Shown: piece after piece, positions 8,394 to 16,690 of the stretch
Position numbering within the stretch: the first letter of the stretch is position 1
Layout: each line of letters begins with the position of its first letter
DNA from: Dehalococcoidia bacterium
GTDB taxonomy: Bacteria; Chloroflexota; Dehalococcoidia; UBA2979
Direction: 5' to 3'
Assembly: GCA_023228825.1 (NCBI GenBank)
Contig: JALOAL010000001.1
Location: forward strand, 124,001-188,000
DNA: 64,000 nucleotides
The notes under the pieces: model-generated
What the model was told of the DNA's origin: nothing
Databases searched by the model: none
What the model saw: the letters and a program-made list of their open reading frames with translations, nothing else
Position numbers and translations under genes: made by a program

Positions 8394-9725
8394 CTACTCT
8401 TCCACCGGCCCGAACTCCGCCACCTGCGCCTCGATCGCCGAGCGGTCGCCGACGAGGATGATCGGCATGCCTGCCGGGTCCAGGTACGCCTGGGCCAGGC
8501 GCTGTACTTCGGACGGCGTGACCTCGCGCACCTTCGTGACGTAGGACGCGGAGTAGGAGGCGTCCAGGCCGTGCAGGTCCAGGAACTCCAGGTGGTTCAG
8601 GATGCCGCCCGGCGTCGCCTGCCGGATGACGAAGGCGCCCGCGACGTAGTTGAGGATGCCCGCCAGTTCCGCCTCGGACGGCGGCTCGGCGCGGAGACGG
8701 TCGATCTCGCCCAGGATCTCGCGCAGGGAGGCGCCGGTGACAGCGGTGGTCACGTCCGCCGCCTGCACCCAGTACGCGTCCCCGGGGCGCGAGGAGACGG
8801 AGGAGCGCGGCGAGTAGGTGTAACCCTTGTCCTCGCGGATGTTCAGCGTGATGCGCGAGTAGAACGATCCGCCGAGCAGGGCGTTGAGCACCTCGAACGC
8901 GACATAATCGTCGTGCCCGGGCGCGGGCACCCGGCGGCCGATCTGCAGCGTGGTCTGCTCCGCGCCCGGCCGGTCCACGATGCGGATGACGCGCGCCGTC
9001 TCCACCTCGGACGGCGGCACGGAGGCCGCGGCGCCCTCGCTCCAGCCCTCGAACCCCGCGCGGGCGGCCTGGAGGACAGCGTCTTCGTCGAAGAGCCCGG
9101 CGGCCATCAGGCGGGTGCTCGCCAGGCCAGCGCGCTCCGACCAGAACGCGCGGGCGCGGTCCACGTTCAGGGCGGCGAGGTCCTCCGCTGTGGGCAGCAC
9201 TCGGCCGTACGGGTGGTCGCCGTACAGGGCCTGCCGGAAGCCGGCGTGCGCGAGCCACTGCGGCTGCGACCCGGCGATGTCCAGCGTGCGTTCAAGGTCC
9301 TCCAGCAGGCGCTTGGCGGACCCGGCGGGGAAGCGCGGAGTGCGCGCCAGTTCCGCCAGCAGCGTGACCGCCGCCGGGGCGTGCTCGGACGGTACTTCCG
9401 TGCTGATCGTGGTCGTATGTGCGTCGCCGTCGATGTCCAGCCGCCCACCGAGGGCGGCAAGGGCGCTCGCAAAGGCCTCGGCGTCACGGCTCTGCGTGCC
9501 CTCGCGGAGGTACTCGTGCACCAGGCGGTCGAGCCAGGTCTGGCCCGCGGGCACATGCGCAGAGCCCGCGTGCACCACCAGGCGGATCGCGGCGATCGGC
9601 ACCACGCCCGCCGAGACGAGCGTGGCGGTCATGCCGCCGGGCAGCGTCTCCACGCGACGCGCCGGCAGCGCGGATGAGGCGAGGGGCGGCACTTCCGGAC
9701 GGGGGTGAGTGGATGACTGGGTCAC
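8394..9725 (-). CDS. M16-family peptidase-like subunit lacking the zinc motif
   Basis: Insulinase-like (M16) protein of 443 aa that lacks the HxxEH zinc site; the matching place reads LVHEYLREG. It keeps the C-terminal module motif GGSFYSRITLNIREDKGYTYS (positions about 285-305), whose Arg and Tyr bind substrate in the partner's active site. It starts at a GTG overlapping the stop of the upstream M16 gene (GTGA). The pair therefore looks like the bacterial two-subunit M16B arrangement of one catalytic and one non-catalytic chain. It converges with the MFS gene. Confidence 0.88.
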   Translation of the reverse strand: MTQSSTHPRPEVPPLASSALPARRVETLPGGMTATLVSAGVVPIAAIRLVVHAGSAHVPAGQTWLDRLVHEYLREGTQSRDAEAFASALAALGGRLDIDGDAHTTTISTEVPSEHAPAAVTLLAELARTPRFPAGSAKRLLEDLERTLDIAGSQPQWLAHAGFRQALYGDHPYGRVLPTAEDLAALNVDRARAFWSERAGLASTRLMAAGLFDEDAVLQAARAGFEGWSEGAAASVPPSEVETARVIRIVDRPGAEQTTLQIGRRVPAPGHDDYVAFEVLNALLGGSFYSRITLNIREDKGYTYSPRSSVSSRPGDAYWVQAADVTTAVTGASLREILGEIDRLRAEPPSEAELAGILNYVAGAFVIRQATPGGILNHLEFLDLHGLDASYSASYVTKVREVTPSEVQRLAQAYLDPAGMPIILVGDRSAIEAQVAEFGPVEE

Positions 9726-11035
9726 GATGCGGCTCCCGCTTCCAGCGCCAGCACGTTGCGGTTGGAACGCCTCAGGTACTCCTGCGCCGTGCGGAGGAGC
9801 ACCTCGGGCGTCACGGCCGCGAAGCGTGCGTCGATCTCGTTCACCCTGCCGGCGTCGTCCTCCAGCAGTTCGAAAACGGCCAGGAGGTCCGCCACGCCGA
9901 AGCGTGGGTAGGCGCCGCCGGCGATGGTGCGGAGCAGGCCGGAACGCGCCTTGGCCTGCAGGCGATGCACCACGTCCTCGCCCAGCGGGCGGTCCAGCAG
10001 CGGATCGATCACCGCGTCGTACGCCTCCAGCAGCGCGTCCACGGTGACGTCCTGGTCATGGATGAGGCTGGAGGTCCAGAGGAGCGGCGTCTGGGCGTTG
10101 TGCATGTGGCCCAGGAAGTTGATGCCGCCGTCCACCTCGCCGGTCAGGCCGCGCTTCAGCACCAGTTCGCCGTGCAGCAGCGAGTCCTCGCCCTGCGCCA
10201 GCGCCTGGTTGAGCAGGCCCATGGCGTAGTACTCCGGGGTCCCGCGCGGCGGCACGTGGTAGGACACGGCCAGGGCCGGGCGAGTGGCCAGCGGGTCCAC
10301 GTAGGACCAGCGCTCCTCCTCCTCCTGCCGAGGCTCGCTCAGGTCGGGCGCCGCCGGCGGCGGAGCTGCGGGGATGTCCTCGAAGTAGCGCCTCGCCAGG
10401 TCCAGCGCCTGCCCGGTGTCCACGTCGCCGGCGACCACGAGCACTGCGTTCGCGGGCGAGTAGTAGGAGTCGAAGAAGGCCTGGACGTCCTCCAGGCTGG
10501 CGGCGTCCAGGTCGGCCATGTCGCCGTAGCCGTTGTGGCTGTTGTGCCAGTTCTCGTAGGCGCGGGCCTGCATCTCCAGCCAGGGGAAGGACCCGTACGG
10601 CCGGTTGGTCACGTTGACGCGGATCTCGTTCTTGACCACGTCCCGCTGGTTGTCCAATTCGGCCTGCGTGATGACGGGGCCGCGCATGCGGTCCGCCTCC
10701 ATCCACAGGGCCAGGTCCAGGGCGTTGGAGGGCATCACCTCGAAGTAGTTCGTGAAGTCGTAGCGGGTGGACCCGTTCAGGGTGCCGCCGTTCTCCTGCA
10801 CCAACTTCACCAGTTCCATCTTTCCCATGTTCTGGGAGCCCTGGAACATCAGGTGCTCGAACAGGTGGGCGAAGCCGGTGCGGCCGGGCGGCTCCAGCCG
10901 CATGCCCACGTGGTAGTACACCGCCACGCAAACGATGGGCGCCGACCGGTCTTCCGAAAGCACCACGCGCAGGCCGTTCGCCAACCGGTGCCGCTCGACC
11001 GGGATGTCGAGGGCGAATGCGGGCATTGCGGTCAT
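9722..11035 (-). CDS. Zinc peptidase, M16 family (catalytic subunit)
   Basis: Metallopeptidase of 437 aa. The inverted zinc motif HLFEHLMFQGS lies at about residues 58-68, with the third ligand expected near residue 135 in the ALDLALWMEADRM helix region. The substrate may be small peptides or misfolded polypeptides. ATG 11035 (MTAMPAF) is preferred because CGGAAGG precedes it by 7 nt; an upstream GTG at 11059 has no such site. The next gene starts inside its stop codon. One of only two AGCT sites seen in the window lies in this gene at 10364, in a Pro/Ala-rich linker with codons GCA-GCT. Confidence 0.92.
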   Translation of the reverse strand: MTAMPAFALDIPVERHRLANGLRVVLSEDRSAPIVCVAVYYHVGMRLEPPGRTGFAHLFEHLMFQGSQNMGKMELVKLVQENGGTLNGSTRYDFTNYFEVMPSNALDLALWMEADRMRGPVITQAELDNQRDVVKNEIRVNVTNRPYGSFPWLEMQARAYENWHNSHNGYGDMADLDAASLEDVQAFFDSYYSPANAVLVVAGDVDTGQALDLARRYFEDIPAAPPPAAPDLSEPRQEEEERWSYVDPLATRPALAVSYHVPPRGTPEYYAMGLLNQALAQGEDSLLHGELVLKRGLTGEVDGGINFLGHMHNAQTPLLWTSSLIHDQDVTVDALLEAYDAVIDPLLDRPLGEDVVHRLQAKARSGLLRTIAGGAYPRFGVADLLAVFELLEDDAGRVNEIDARFAAVTPEVLLRTAQEYLRRSNRNVLALEAGAAS

Positions 11036-11159
11036 GGGCGAGCCTTCCGGGCTGGGCACGGCCGACGTCCGGCCGCGAGACGTCCTCCAGCATACCGGGC
11101 GTGACGCGCCTGACCGGGCGGCGGATCGTGCAGCGGCGGTGGGGGCCGATCCCGGTGGT

Positions 11160-11165
11160 GATAAT
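11160..11165 (+). promoter_or_regulatory. Candidate -10 box of the polysaccharide deacetylase gene
   Basis: GATAAT lies 9 nt upstream of ATG 11175. No ribosome site is present in the gap, which suggests a very short leader. Confidence 0.4.
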
Positions 11166-11174
11166 CTGTCTTGT

Positions 11175-11921
11175 ATGGAACGGGCGACACGGGCCTTCCT
11201 CGTAGCCGGCGGCGCTGCGGCGGCCGCCGGGCTGGCCGGGCTGGTCGCGGCCCCGTGGTACTACCAGCCTCGTCCGCTGACCCGCGCCATGCAGCGCACG
11301 TGGCCGGACATCGTCTTCGAGGTGGACACGGACGAGCCGGCCATTGCCCTCACCTTCGACGACGGCCCGCACCCGCCGTACACGGAGGCGGTGCTGGACA
11401 CGTTGGCCCGCTACGGCGCCCGCGCCACGTTTTTCGTGATGGGCGAACAGGTCGAGCGCAACCCGGGCCTCTTTCGCCGCATGGTGGACGAGGGCCACGA
11501 GGTGGCCAACCATTTCTACGACGGACGCGCCACGCTCCTCCTGACCAACGAGGCGATCCTGCGGTCGCTGGAGCGCACGGAGCGCATCCTCGGCGACCAG
11601 AACCCCTCGCGCCTCGTGCGTCCGGCCAGCGGCGTCGCCCGCGTCACGACGCGGGAGATGCTGCGAGAGCGGGGCTACACGCTGGTGATCGGCTCTGCCT
11701 ACACCTCGGACTGCACGAAGCCGCCCCGGGCGTACATGCGCTGGGCGTTCCGGCAGATGCTGGAGCCCGGGCGCATCCTGATCCTGCATGACGGCCGCAA
11801 AGAGCGCTCCCGCACGGTGGACGTCCTGCCGGACGTGCTGGAGGGAGCGCTGGAGGCCGGCCTGCGTCCAATGACCGTGAGCAGCCTGCTCGCGCTCGGC
11901 CGCCCGCAGAGCGCGGCCTGA
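11175..11921 (+). CDS. Membrane-anchored polysaccharide deacetylase (NodB fold)
   Basis: Carbohydrate esterase family 4-like protein of 248 aa. An N-terminal hydrophobic segment (about residues 7-26) suggests a membrane anchor with the enzyme outside. Motif 1 is LTFDDGPHPPYTE with the catalytic and metal-binding Asp pair. Motif 2, normally H-S/T-x-x-H, is reduced to VANHFYDGR with a single His, and RPASG replaces the usual RPP(Y/F)G. The C-terminal LILHD supplies the last motif. It may de-N-acetylate a surface glycan, but the altered metal site leaves activity in doubt. It is divergent from the M16 operon. Confidence 0.85.
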   Translation: MERATRAFLVAGGAAAAAGLAGLVAAPWYYQPRPLTRAMQRTWPDIVFEVDTDEPAIALTFDDGPHPPYTEAVLDTLARYGARATFFVMGEQVERNPGLFRRMVDEGHEVANHFYDGRATLLLTNEAILRSLERTERILGDQNPSRLVRPASGVARVTTREMLRERGYTLVIGSAYTSDCTKPPRAYMRWAFRQMLEPGRILILHDGRKERSRTVDVLPDVLEGALEAGLRPMTVSSLLALGRPQSAA

Positions 11922-11948
11922 GGGCCACCACCTGACCCCTCACCACCC

Positions 11949-11977
11949 CTGACGGCGTCGCTGGAGCAGAGTACGCT
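11949..11977 (+). promoter_or_regulatory. Candidate promoter of mscL
   Basis: CTGACG (11949-11954), a 17-nt spacer and TACGCT (11972-11977) form a plausible sigma-70-type promoter. Transcription would begin near 11984, giving a leader of about 30 nt that contains the AGGGAG ribosome site. Confidence 0.4.
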
Positions 11978-12013
11978 GCCGCGCAGCATCAGTGAGATGT
12001 AGGGAGTGGCGAC

Positions 12014-12463
12014 GTGCGAGAGGTCGGCGTGCTCGGAGTGCTGCGCCTGGACGAGTTCAAGAAGTTCCTGATCCGCGGGAACGTGGTGGACCTGGCCATC
12101 GGCGTGCTGATCGGCGTGGCCTTCAAGTCCGTGGTGGACTCGCTGGTGGCGGACATCTTCACGCCGCTGATCGCGGCGGTGATCGGTGAGCCGGACTTCT
12201 CAAGCCTGGCGATCACCATCAACCACTCCCAGATCACCTACGGGAACTTCCTGAACGCCGCGCTGTCGTTCGTCATCACGGCGGCCGTAATCTTCTACCT
12301 GATCATGACCCCCGTGAACCACCTGCTCACGCGCCTGAACCAGGAAGAGCAGACGCCAGAGCCCACCACCCGCAAGTGCCCGTTCTGCTGGCAGGAGATC
12401 GCGCGCCAGGCCTCGCGCTGCCCCGCCTGCACGTCCGAGGTGGAGCCGATGGCGATCGGCTAG
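12014..12463 (+). CDS. mscL: Large-conductance mechanosensitive channel with zinc-ribbon tail
   Basis: MscL homopentameric channel that opens under membrane tension, 149 aa. The N-terminal amphipathic helix and pore segment FKKFLIRGNVVDLAIGVLIG are diagnostic (about residues 15-34), and the second transmembrane helix is near residues 88-108. The C-terminus ends in KCPFCWQEIARQASRCPACTSE, a CxxC...CxxC zinc-ribbon-like tail absent from the E. coli protein; similar tails occur in some other bacterial MscL proteins. It starts at GTG 12014, 7 nt after AGGGAG. It converges with the lipoprotein gene. Confidence 0.93.
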   Translation: MREVGVLGVLRLDEFKKFLIRGNVVDLAIGVLIGVAFKSVVDSLVADIFTPLIAAVIGEPDFSSLAITINHSQITYGNFLNAALSFVITAAVIFYLIMTPVNHLLTRLNQEEQTPEPTTRKCPFCWQEIARQASRCPACTSEVEPMAIG

Positions 12464-12472
12464 CGCTGCGCC

Positions 12473-12500
12473 GGAAGGCCTCGAGGGGTTCCGAGGTTCC
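12473..12500. terminator. Bidirectional hairpin between convergent mscL and lipoprotein genes
   Basis: GGAA-gg-CCTCG pairs with CGAGG-TTCC around an 8-nt loop, with a 2-nt bulge. No T-run follows on either side, so it may be a transcript-end hairpin rather than a canonical intrinsic terminator. Confidence 0.4.
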
Positions 12501-12506
12501 GCGGCG

Positions 12507-13517
12507 TCAGGAATCCTGTCCGGCCGGCGCGTCCAGCGCGGCCAGCACGGCGAGCAGGGCCGCCTCCACCTCGTCGCGCGGGGCGAAGCCCTCGAAGCGG
12601 GCGGCGACCAGGCCGTCCGCGTCCACCACGAAGGTCCACTCGTCCGTGTGGATGCCCCACTCCTCCAGCACCGGCGTGCGCCGGGCCACGGAGAGGTCGC
12701 CGCGGATCTCCGTGGGGTTCTCGTACAACTCCACGTGGATGAACTCCGCGCGGTCCTCGTACTCCCGCGCCAGTTCGCTCGTCACCTCTACCTGTGGCCC
12801 GCACAGCGCGTTGGTGCAGAACGCGGGCGAGGCGAAGGTCACCACGAACGGTCGCCCCGCCTTCAGCGCGTCCGCGATGGTCGTGTCGTACAGGGTCGGG
12901 TCCGGTTCGGTGGAGGTAGTGAGTTCGGCCATCTCGGTATCCGCGCTGGTGCGGTTGTTGCTCGCGGGGACAGAGGACCCTACCGCCGGCGCCACGGGGG
13001 CCGCCGCGACCTCCACCGGGAAGAGCACCGTTGTCTCGGCGCGCGGGGGCTCCTCGGCGCGGGGGATGCGCGCCTCGATGGCCCAGAGGCCGGGCGCGTC
13101 GAAGGTGAGGGTGCCCGTGTAGATGCCGCGGCCGCCCAGCGGGAAGGGGTGGAAGCGTAACGAGGTCTGCTCGCCCGGTTCGTAGCCGTCCGTATCGTCG
13201 GCGTAGAAGCGCGTGGCCACGTCCACCGTCGGCAGCGCCACCAGCCCCTCACGGTCGAAGAGGGCGAACGAGACGCGCGAGGGCCCCACCCCCAGGTCCG
13301 GCGTGCCGAAGACCACCGTGATGCCGCTCGCCTCGTCCTGGTAGGTCGGATAGCCGCCCGAGAACGGGTCGTCCACCCATTGCGCCCCGCCCTCCACCTG
13401 TGGCGGGCTCGCGGTCGTCGCGCCGCCCTCGCTCGTGTCGCACGCGACGAGGACGAGCGCCAGCGCGAGCAGGCCGAGCGGCGCGAGGGCGGACATGCGT
13501 GGACGGAAGATGGGCAT
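12507..13517 (-). CDS. Thioredoxin-fold lipoprotein
   Basis: Predicted lipoprotein of 336 aa. A signal peptide ends in a lipobox (LVLVAC, Cys at about residue 26). The N-terminal half is a beta-rich region. The C-terminal half has a thioredoxin-like domain beginning VVTFASPAFCTNALCGPQVE, where the cysteines are spaced CxxxxC instead of CxxC, followed by a cis-Pro region and a conserved WTFVVDADG strand. It may act in redox or metal (Sco-like) handling outside the membrane; the exact role is unknown. ATG 13517 follows GGATGG. Confidence 0.75.
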   Translation of the reverse strand: MPIFRPRMSALAPLGLLALALVLVACDTSEGGATTASPPQVEGGAQWVDDPFSGGYPTYQDEASGITVVFGTPDLGVGPSRVSFALFDREGLVALPTVDVATRFYADDTDGYEPGEQTSLRFHPFPLGGRGIYTGTLTFDAPGLWAIEARIPRAEEPPRAETTVLFPVEVAAAPVAPAVGSSVPASNNRTSADTEMAELTTSTEPDPTLYDTTIADALKAGRPFVVTFASPAFCTNALCGPQVEVTSELAREYEDRAEFIHVELYENPTEIRGDLSVARRTPVLEEWGIHTDEWTFVVDADGLVAARFEGFAPRDEVEAALLAVLAALDAPAGQDS

Positions 13518-13526
13518 CTGCCATCC

Positions 13527-13532
13527 AATGTA
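13527..13532 (-). promoter_or_regulatory. Candidate -10 box of the lipoprotein gene
   Basis: TACATT on the minus strand lies 9 nt before ATG 13517. The short gap also holds the GGATGG ribosome site. Confidence 0.35.
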
Positions 13533-13589
13533 CGGGCGCGAGGCGGGCCGGTCATGTCCCATTCCGCGCAGACGGAGAGGATCGAGGGC

Positions 13590-14558
13590 ATGACGGACGC
13601 CAGCGGTGGCCTCGGGCCGGTCGTCGCCGTGGACATCGGCGCCACCACCACGCGCGTCGCGCTGGTGCACGTCGCGGGGCCGGCGGCGGAGGTGCGCGCG
13701 CGCGAACGGTTCCCCACCGAGGCCGCACGAGGGTTCGAGGACTTTGCAGGACGCCTGGATGCACTCGTGCGGAGCGTGGCGGCGGGGGCGTCGCCCGTTG
13801 CGGTGGGGGTGTGCACGGCGGGGCCGGTGGACCCGGCCACGGGCGAGTACCGTTTCCCACCGAACCTGCCCGGCTGGCACGGACGCTCGCTGCGGCCTGG
13901 CCTGGAGGCGTCCCTTGGGCTGCCGGTGGCAGTGGGGCACGACGCCACCGTAGCGGCGCTGGCGGAGACGCGCTTCGGCCACCGTCGAGGGGCGCGCGAC
14001 CTGGTCTACCTGACCGTCAGCACCGGCATCGGCGCGGGCATCGTGTCCGGTGGGCGCGCGGTCACCGGACACGCCGGCGGGGCGGGCGAGGCCGGCCACC
14101 TGATCGTGAACCCCGGCGGCGCCGCCTGCGGTGCGGGCTGTCCGGGCTGCCTGGAGGGCGCGGCCTCAGGAGCCGCCCTCGCCGCCGAGGCCGCGCGACG
14201 CATCGAGGCCGGCGACCGCACCGCGCTCGTGCGCGGCGCACGCGCCGAGGACGTGGTGCGCGCCGCGGAGCAGGGCGACCCCCTCGCCGACGCGATCATG
14301 CGAGAGGCCATCGGCCACCTCGGCGCCGGCATCGCGAGCCTGCTGGCGCTGCTGGACCCGGAGGCCGTGATCGTGGGCGGCGGCGTAGCGCGCGGGCTGG
14401 AGCCGCGCTGGGCCGAGGTGCTGGAGGCCGTGGAGGCGCGCGCGCTGCCTCGGTACCGTGGCGGCGCGCCCGTGGAGCCCACCACCCTGGGAGACGACGC
14501 CAGCCTGCTGGGGGCGGCGGTGATCGCGCTGGAGGCTGCGCGAGGCGCCCACGCCTAA
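13590..14558 (+). CDS. ROK-family sugar kinase
   Basis: Cytoplasmic ROK-family kinase of 322 aa, probably a glucokinase or N-acylhexosamine kinase. The ATP-binding phosphate-1 motif is VAVDIGATTTRVAL (about residues 12-25), the catalytic Asp is in VGHDATVAA, and the ROK signature GAGEAGHLIVNPGGAACGAGCPGCLEG-like region carries the His and three Cys that bind structural zinc. There is no N-terminal DNA-binding domain, so it is an enzyme rather than a repressor. ATG 13590 follows GGAGAGG and GAGGG. The ABC-F gene starts 28 nt downstream. Confidence 0.88.
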   Translation: MTDASGGLGPVVAVDIGATTTRVALVHVAGPAAEVRARERFPTEAARGFEDFAGRLDALVRSVAAGASPVAVGVCTAGPVDPATGEYRFPPNLPGWHGRSLRPGLEASLGLPVAVGHDATVAALAETRFGHRRGARDLVYLTVSTGIGAGIVSGGRAVTGHAGGAGEAGHLIVNPGGAACGAGCPGCLEGAASGAALAAEAARRIEAGDRTALVRGARAEDVVRAAEQGDPLADAIMREAIGHLGAGIASLLALLDPEAVIVGGGVARGLEPRWAEVLEAVEARALPRYRGGAPVEPTTLGDDASLLGAAVIALEAARGAHA

Positions 14559-14571
14559 GCAAGACCTCCGG

Positions 14572-14577
14572 TAGCCT
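14572..14577 (+). promoter_or_regulatory. Candidate -10 box of the ABC-F gene
   Basis: TAGCCT lies 9 nt before GTG 14587 and no ribosome site is present between them. This is similar to other short-leader starts in the window. Confidence 0.3.
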
Positions 14578-14586
14578 GATCGCATC

Positions 14587-16167
14587 GTGATCTACGCAGA
14601 GAACATCTGGAAGTCATTCGGCAACGTGGACGTCCTCACGGGCGTCACGTTTTCGCTGGGCGACGGCGAACGCGTGGGCCTCGTAGGCCCCAACGGCGCC
14701 GGGAAGTCCACGCTGCTCGAAATCGTGGCGGGCGTGGACGAGGCGGACGAGGGCCGCGCCGGCGCACGCGGCGGCGACCTCTCCTTCCTCCAGCAGGAGG
14801 CCGGCCTCGATCCAGGCCGGCTGCTGGTGGACGAACTCTGGACCGCCTTCCCGGAGGCCCGAGCCGTGGAGGCCGAACTCGCGGAGGTCGCAGCCCTCAT
14901 CGAGCAGGGCGACGGCGACCTGGACACGCTGATCGAACGCCAGTCCACGCTCTTCGAACGTTTCGAGGCGTTGGACGGCTATCGCATCGACCAGCGCATC
15001 GGCCGCGTGCTCGCCGGCCTGGGCTTCCAGCCGTCCGACCGCGACAAGAAGTGCGGGGCGTTCTCCGGCGGCTGGCAGATGCGGGCCGCCCTCGCCAAGG
15101 TGCTGGTGCATCGCCCGCCGAACCTGCTGCTGGACGAGCCCACCAACCACCTGGACGCCGCCTCGCGCGACTGGCTGGCGCTGGAACTCTCGGAGTACCG
15201 CGGCACCGTCCTGCTGGTGACGCACGACACGGAGTTCCACGACGTGGTGGTGAACCGCGTGCTGGAACTGAAGGACGGCCGCGTGCAGTCCTACACCGGC
15301 AACTACACGGACTACCAGCGCCAGAAGGCCGCGCGCATCGCCCAGCAGGAGCAGGCCGCCTCCCGCCAGGAGCGCGAGATCGAGAAGCAGACGCGGTTCA
15401 TCGAGCGCTTCCGTGCCAAGGCCAGCAAGGCCACCGCCGTGAAGTCACGCGAGAAGGCCGTCGCCCGCATCGAACGCGTCGAGCGCGTGCGCACGGAACG
15501 AGGCGTGGCGTTCAACCTCAAGTCCTCCGGCCGCAGCGAACTGCGCGTCCTGAACGTGGACCACGTGGGACACGCCTACGGCGACCACGTCGTGCTGGTG
15601 GACGTGAGCCTGCAGGTCGAGCGCGGCCAGAAGGTCGTGCTGATCGGGCCCAACGGCAGCGGCAAGTCCACGCTCCTCAAGATCGTCGCGGGACTCCTCG
15701 AACCGTCGGAGGGCACAGTCACGTGGGGTGACCGCACCCGCGTGGGCTACTACGACCAGCACCAGGACGAGGCGCTGGACGCGGGCCGTACCGTGCTGGA
15801 GGAAGTGCGCACCGTGGCCGGCCAGGACACCGGCGATGGGCCGTTGCGCGCGATCCTCGGCCGGTTCCTGTTCACCGGGGACGACGTGTTCAAGCCCGTC
15901 TCCGTGCTCTCGGGTGGCGAACGCAGCCGCGTGGCGCTCGCCAAGTTCCTGATCCAGCCCTCCAACGTGTTGCTGCTGGACGAGCCCACGAACCACCTGG
16001 ACGTGGGCACCCGCCGCCGCCTGGTCGAGGCGCTCGAGGGCTACGACGGCACCATCATCTGCGCCAGCCACGATCCGGCCATCCTGGAGCGCGTCGCCAC
16101 CCGCGTGTACGAGGTGTCAGACGGCGAGTGCCGCGAACTGGAAGAGCACCGACGGGACGTTGGTTAG
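14587..16167 (+). CDS. ABC-F family ATPase (duplicated nucleotide-binding domains)
   Basis: Soluble ABC-F protein of 526 aa with two ATP-binding cassettes and no membrane domain. Domain 1 has GPNGAGKST (residues 34-42), FSGGWQMRAALAKVL and LLLDEPTNHLD. Domain 2 has GPNGSGKST, LSGGERSRVALAKFL and the same LLLDEPTNHLD. Between them is a long charged helical linker (about 245-310) of the kind that reaches into the ribosomal E-site. A role in translation or ribosome protection is expected. The GTG start at 14587 is supported by the conserved start MIYAENIWKSFG. It converges with the hxlR-type gene. Confidence 0.92.
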   Translation: MIYAENIWKSFGNVDVLTGVTFSLGDGERVGLVGPNGAGKSTLLEIVAGVDEADEGRAGARGGDLSFLQQEAGLDPGRLLVDELWTAFPEARAVEAELAEVAALIEQGDGDLDTLIERQSTLFERFEALDGYRIDQRIGRVLAGLGFQPSDRDKKCGAFSGGWQMRAALAKVLVHRPPNLLLDEPTNHLDAASRDWLALELSEYRGTVLLVTHDTEFHDVVVNRVLELKDGRVQSYTGNYTDYQRQKAARIAQQEQAASRQEREIEKQTRFIERFRAKASKATAVKSREKAVARIERVERVRTERGVAFNLKSSGRSELRVLNVDHVGHAYGDHVVLVDVSLQVERGQKVVLIGPNGSGKSTLLKIVAGLLEPSEGTVTWGDRTRVGYYDQHQDEALDAGRTVLEEVRTVAGQDTGDGPLRAILGRFLFTGDDVFKPVSVLSGGERSRVALAKFLIQPSNVLLLDEPTNHLDVGTRRRLVEALEGYDGTIICASHDPAILERVATRVYEVSDGECRELEEHRRDVG

Positions 16168-16179
16168 CCCGCGCTCGCC

Positions 16180-16195
16180 CCTCGGTCTTTCGAGG
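16180..16195. terminator. CCTCG-N6-CGAGG hairpin between convergent genes
   Basis: A short hairpin with 5-bp arms CCTCG/CGAGG and the 6-nt loop GTCTTT lies between the stops of the ABC-F gene and the HxlR regulator. The same arms and loop length recur at 28180 and 28495. Confidence 0.3.
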
Positions 16196-16241
16196 CAACC
16201 CAAGGCAACGCGGGACAACGCGGATGGAGCGCGGGCGCCCG

Positions 16242-16574
16242 TCAGTCTGCGTCCTGCGGCTCCCAGCGCTGCCCCCACGCGACGATCGCCTCGATCACGG
16301 GGCGGAGCGCCTCGCCCTTCTCCGTCAGGCGGTACTCGGCGCGTGGCGGGTGCTTGCTGTAGAAGACGCGCTGCACGATCGTTGCCTCCTCCAGCCGCTT
16401 CAGGCGATCCGAGAGCAGGTTGGGGGAGATGCCCTCCAGCGAGTCGAGGAACTCCCCGAACTTCGTGCGCCCCAGGCCCAGATCGCGGATGACGAGCAGC
16501 GTCCAGCGGTCGCCCAGCACGTCCAGAGACCGGGCAACGGGGCAGTGCTGCTGTGTCTCATAGGTGCGCGTCAC
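16242..16574 (-). CDS. HxlR-family winged-helix transcriptional regulator
   Basis: DNA-binding regulator of 110 aa. The family core CPVARSLDVLGDRWTLLVIRDL is at the N-terminus with the conserved Cys (about residue 10), followed by the winged helix LEGISPNLLSDRLKRLEE and YRLTEKG. HxlR/YodB-type proteins often sense reactive electrophiles or thiol stress through that Cys. I chose GTG 16574, which has GGTGGAGG 4 nt upstream; a longer reading from 16649 would translate the hexamer repeat as Gly/Pro dipeptides. The gene has a clear upstream promoter and a repeat-bearing leader. Confidence 0.85.
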   Translation of the reverse strand: MTRTYETQQHCPVARSLDVLGDRWTLLVIRDLGLGRTKFGEFLDSLEGISPNLLSDRLKRLEEATIVQRVFYSKHPPRAEYRLTEKGEALRPVIEAIVAWGQRWEPQDAD

Positions 16575-16585
16575 GGCGCCTCCAC

Positions 16586-16615
16586 CAGGTCCAGGTCCAG
16601 ATCCAGGTCCAGATC
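16586..16615. repeat. Hexanucleotide tandem repeat (CAGRTC)5 in the hxlR leader
   Basis: Five head-to-tail units read CAGGTC, CAGGTC, CAGATC, CAGGTC, CAGATC, followed by a partial CAGGCA. The array lies between the predicted transcription start (about 16620) and the ribosome site of the HxlR gene, so a copy-number change would alter leader length without shifting the coding frame. Confidence 0.85.
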
Positions 16616-16626
16616 CAGGCACCTGG

Positions 16627-16656
16627 AGCATATCCGAGACTGATACCAACTACCAA
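16627..16656 (-). promoter_or_regulatory. Promoter of the HxlR regulator with direct-repeat operator candidate
   Basis: On the minus strand TTGGTA, an 18-nt spacer and TATGCT form a good sigma-70-type promoter. TTGGTA is immediately followed by GTTGGTA, a direct repeat overlapping the -35 box that could be an operator for autoregulation. Confidence 0.5.
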
Positions 16657-16690
16657 TCCGATAGCGACCAGCAGCCGCCACCGGCCCGCC

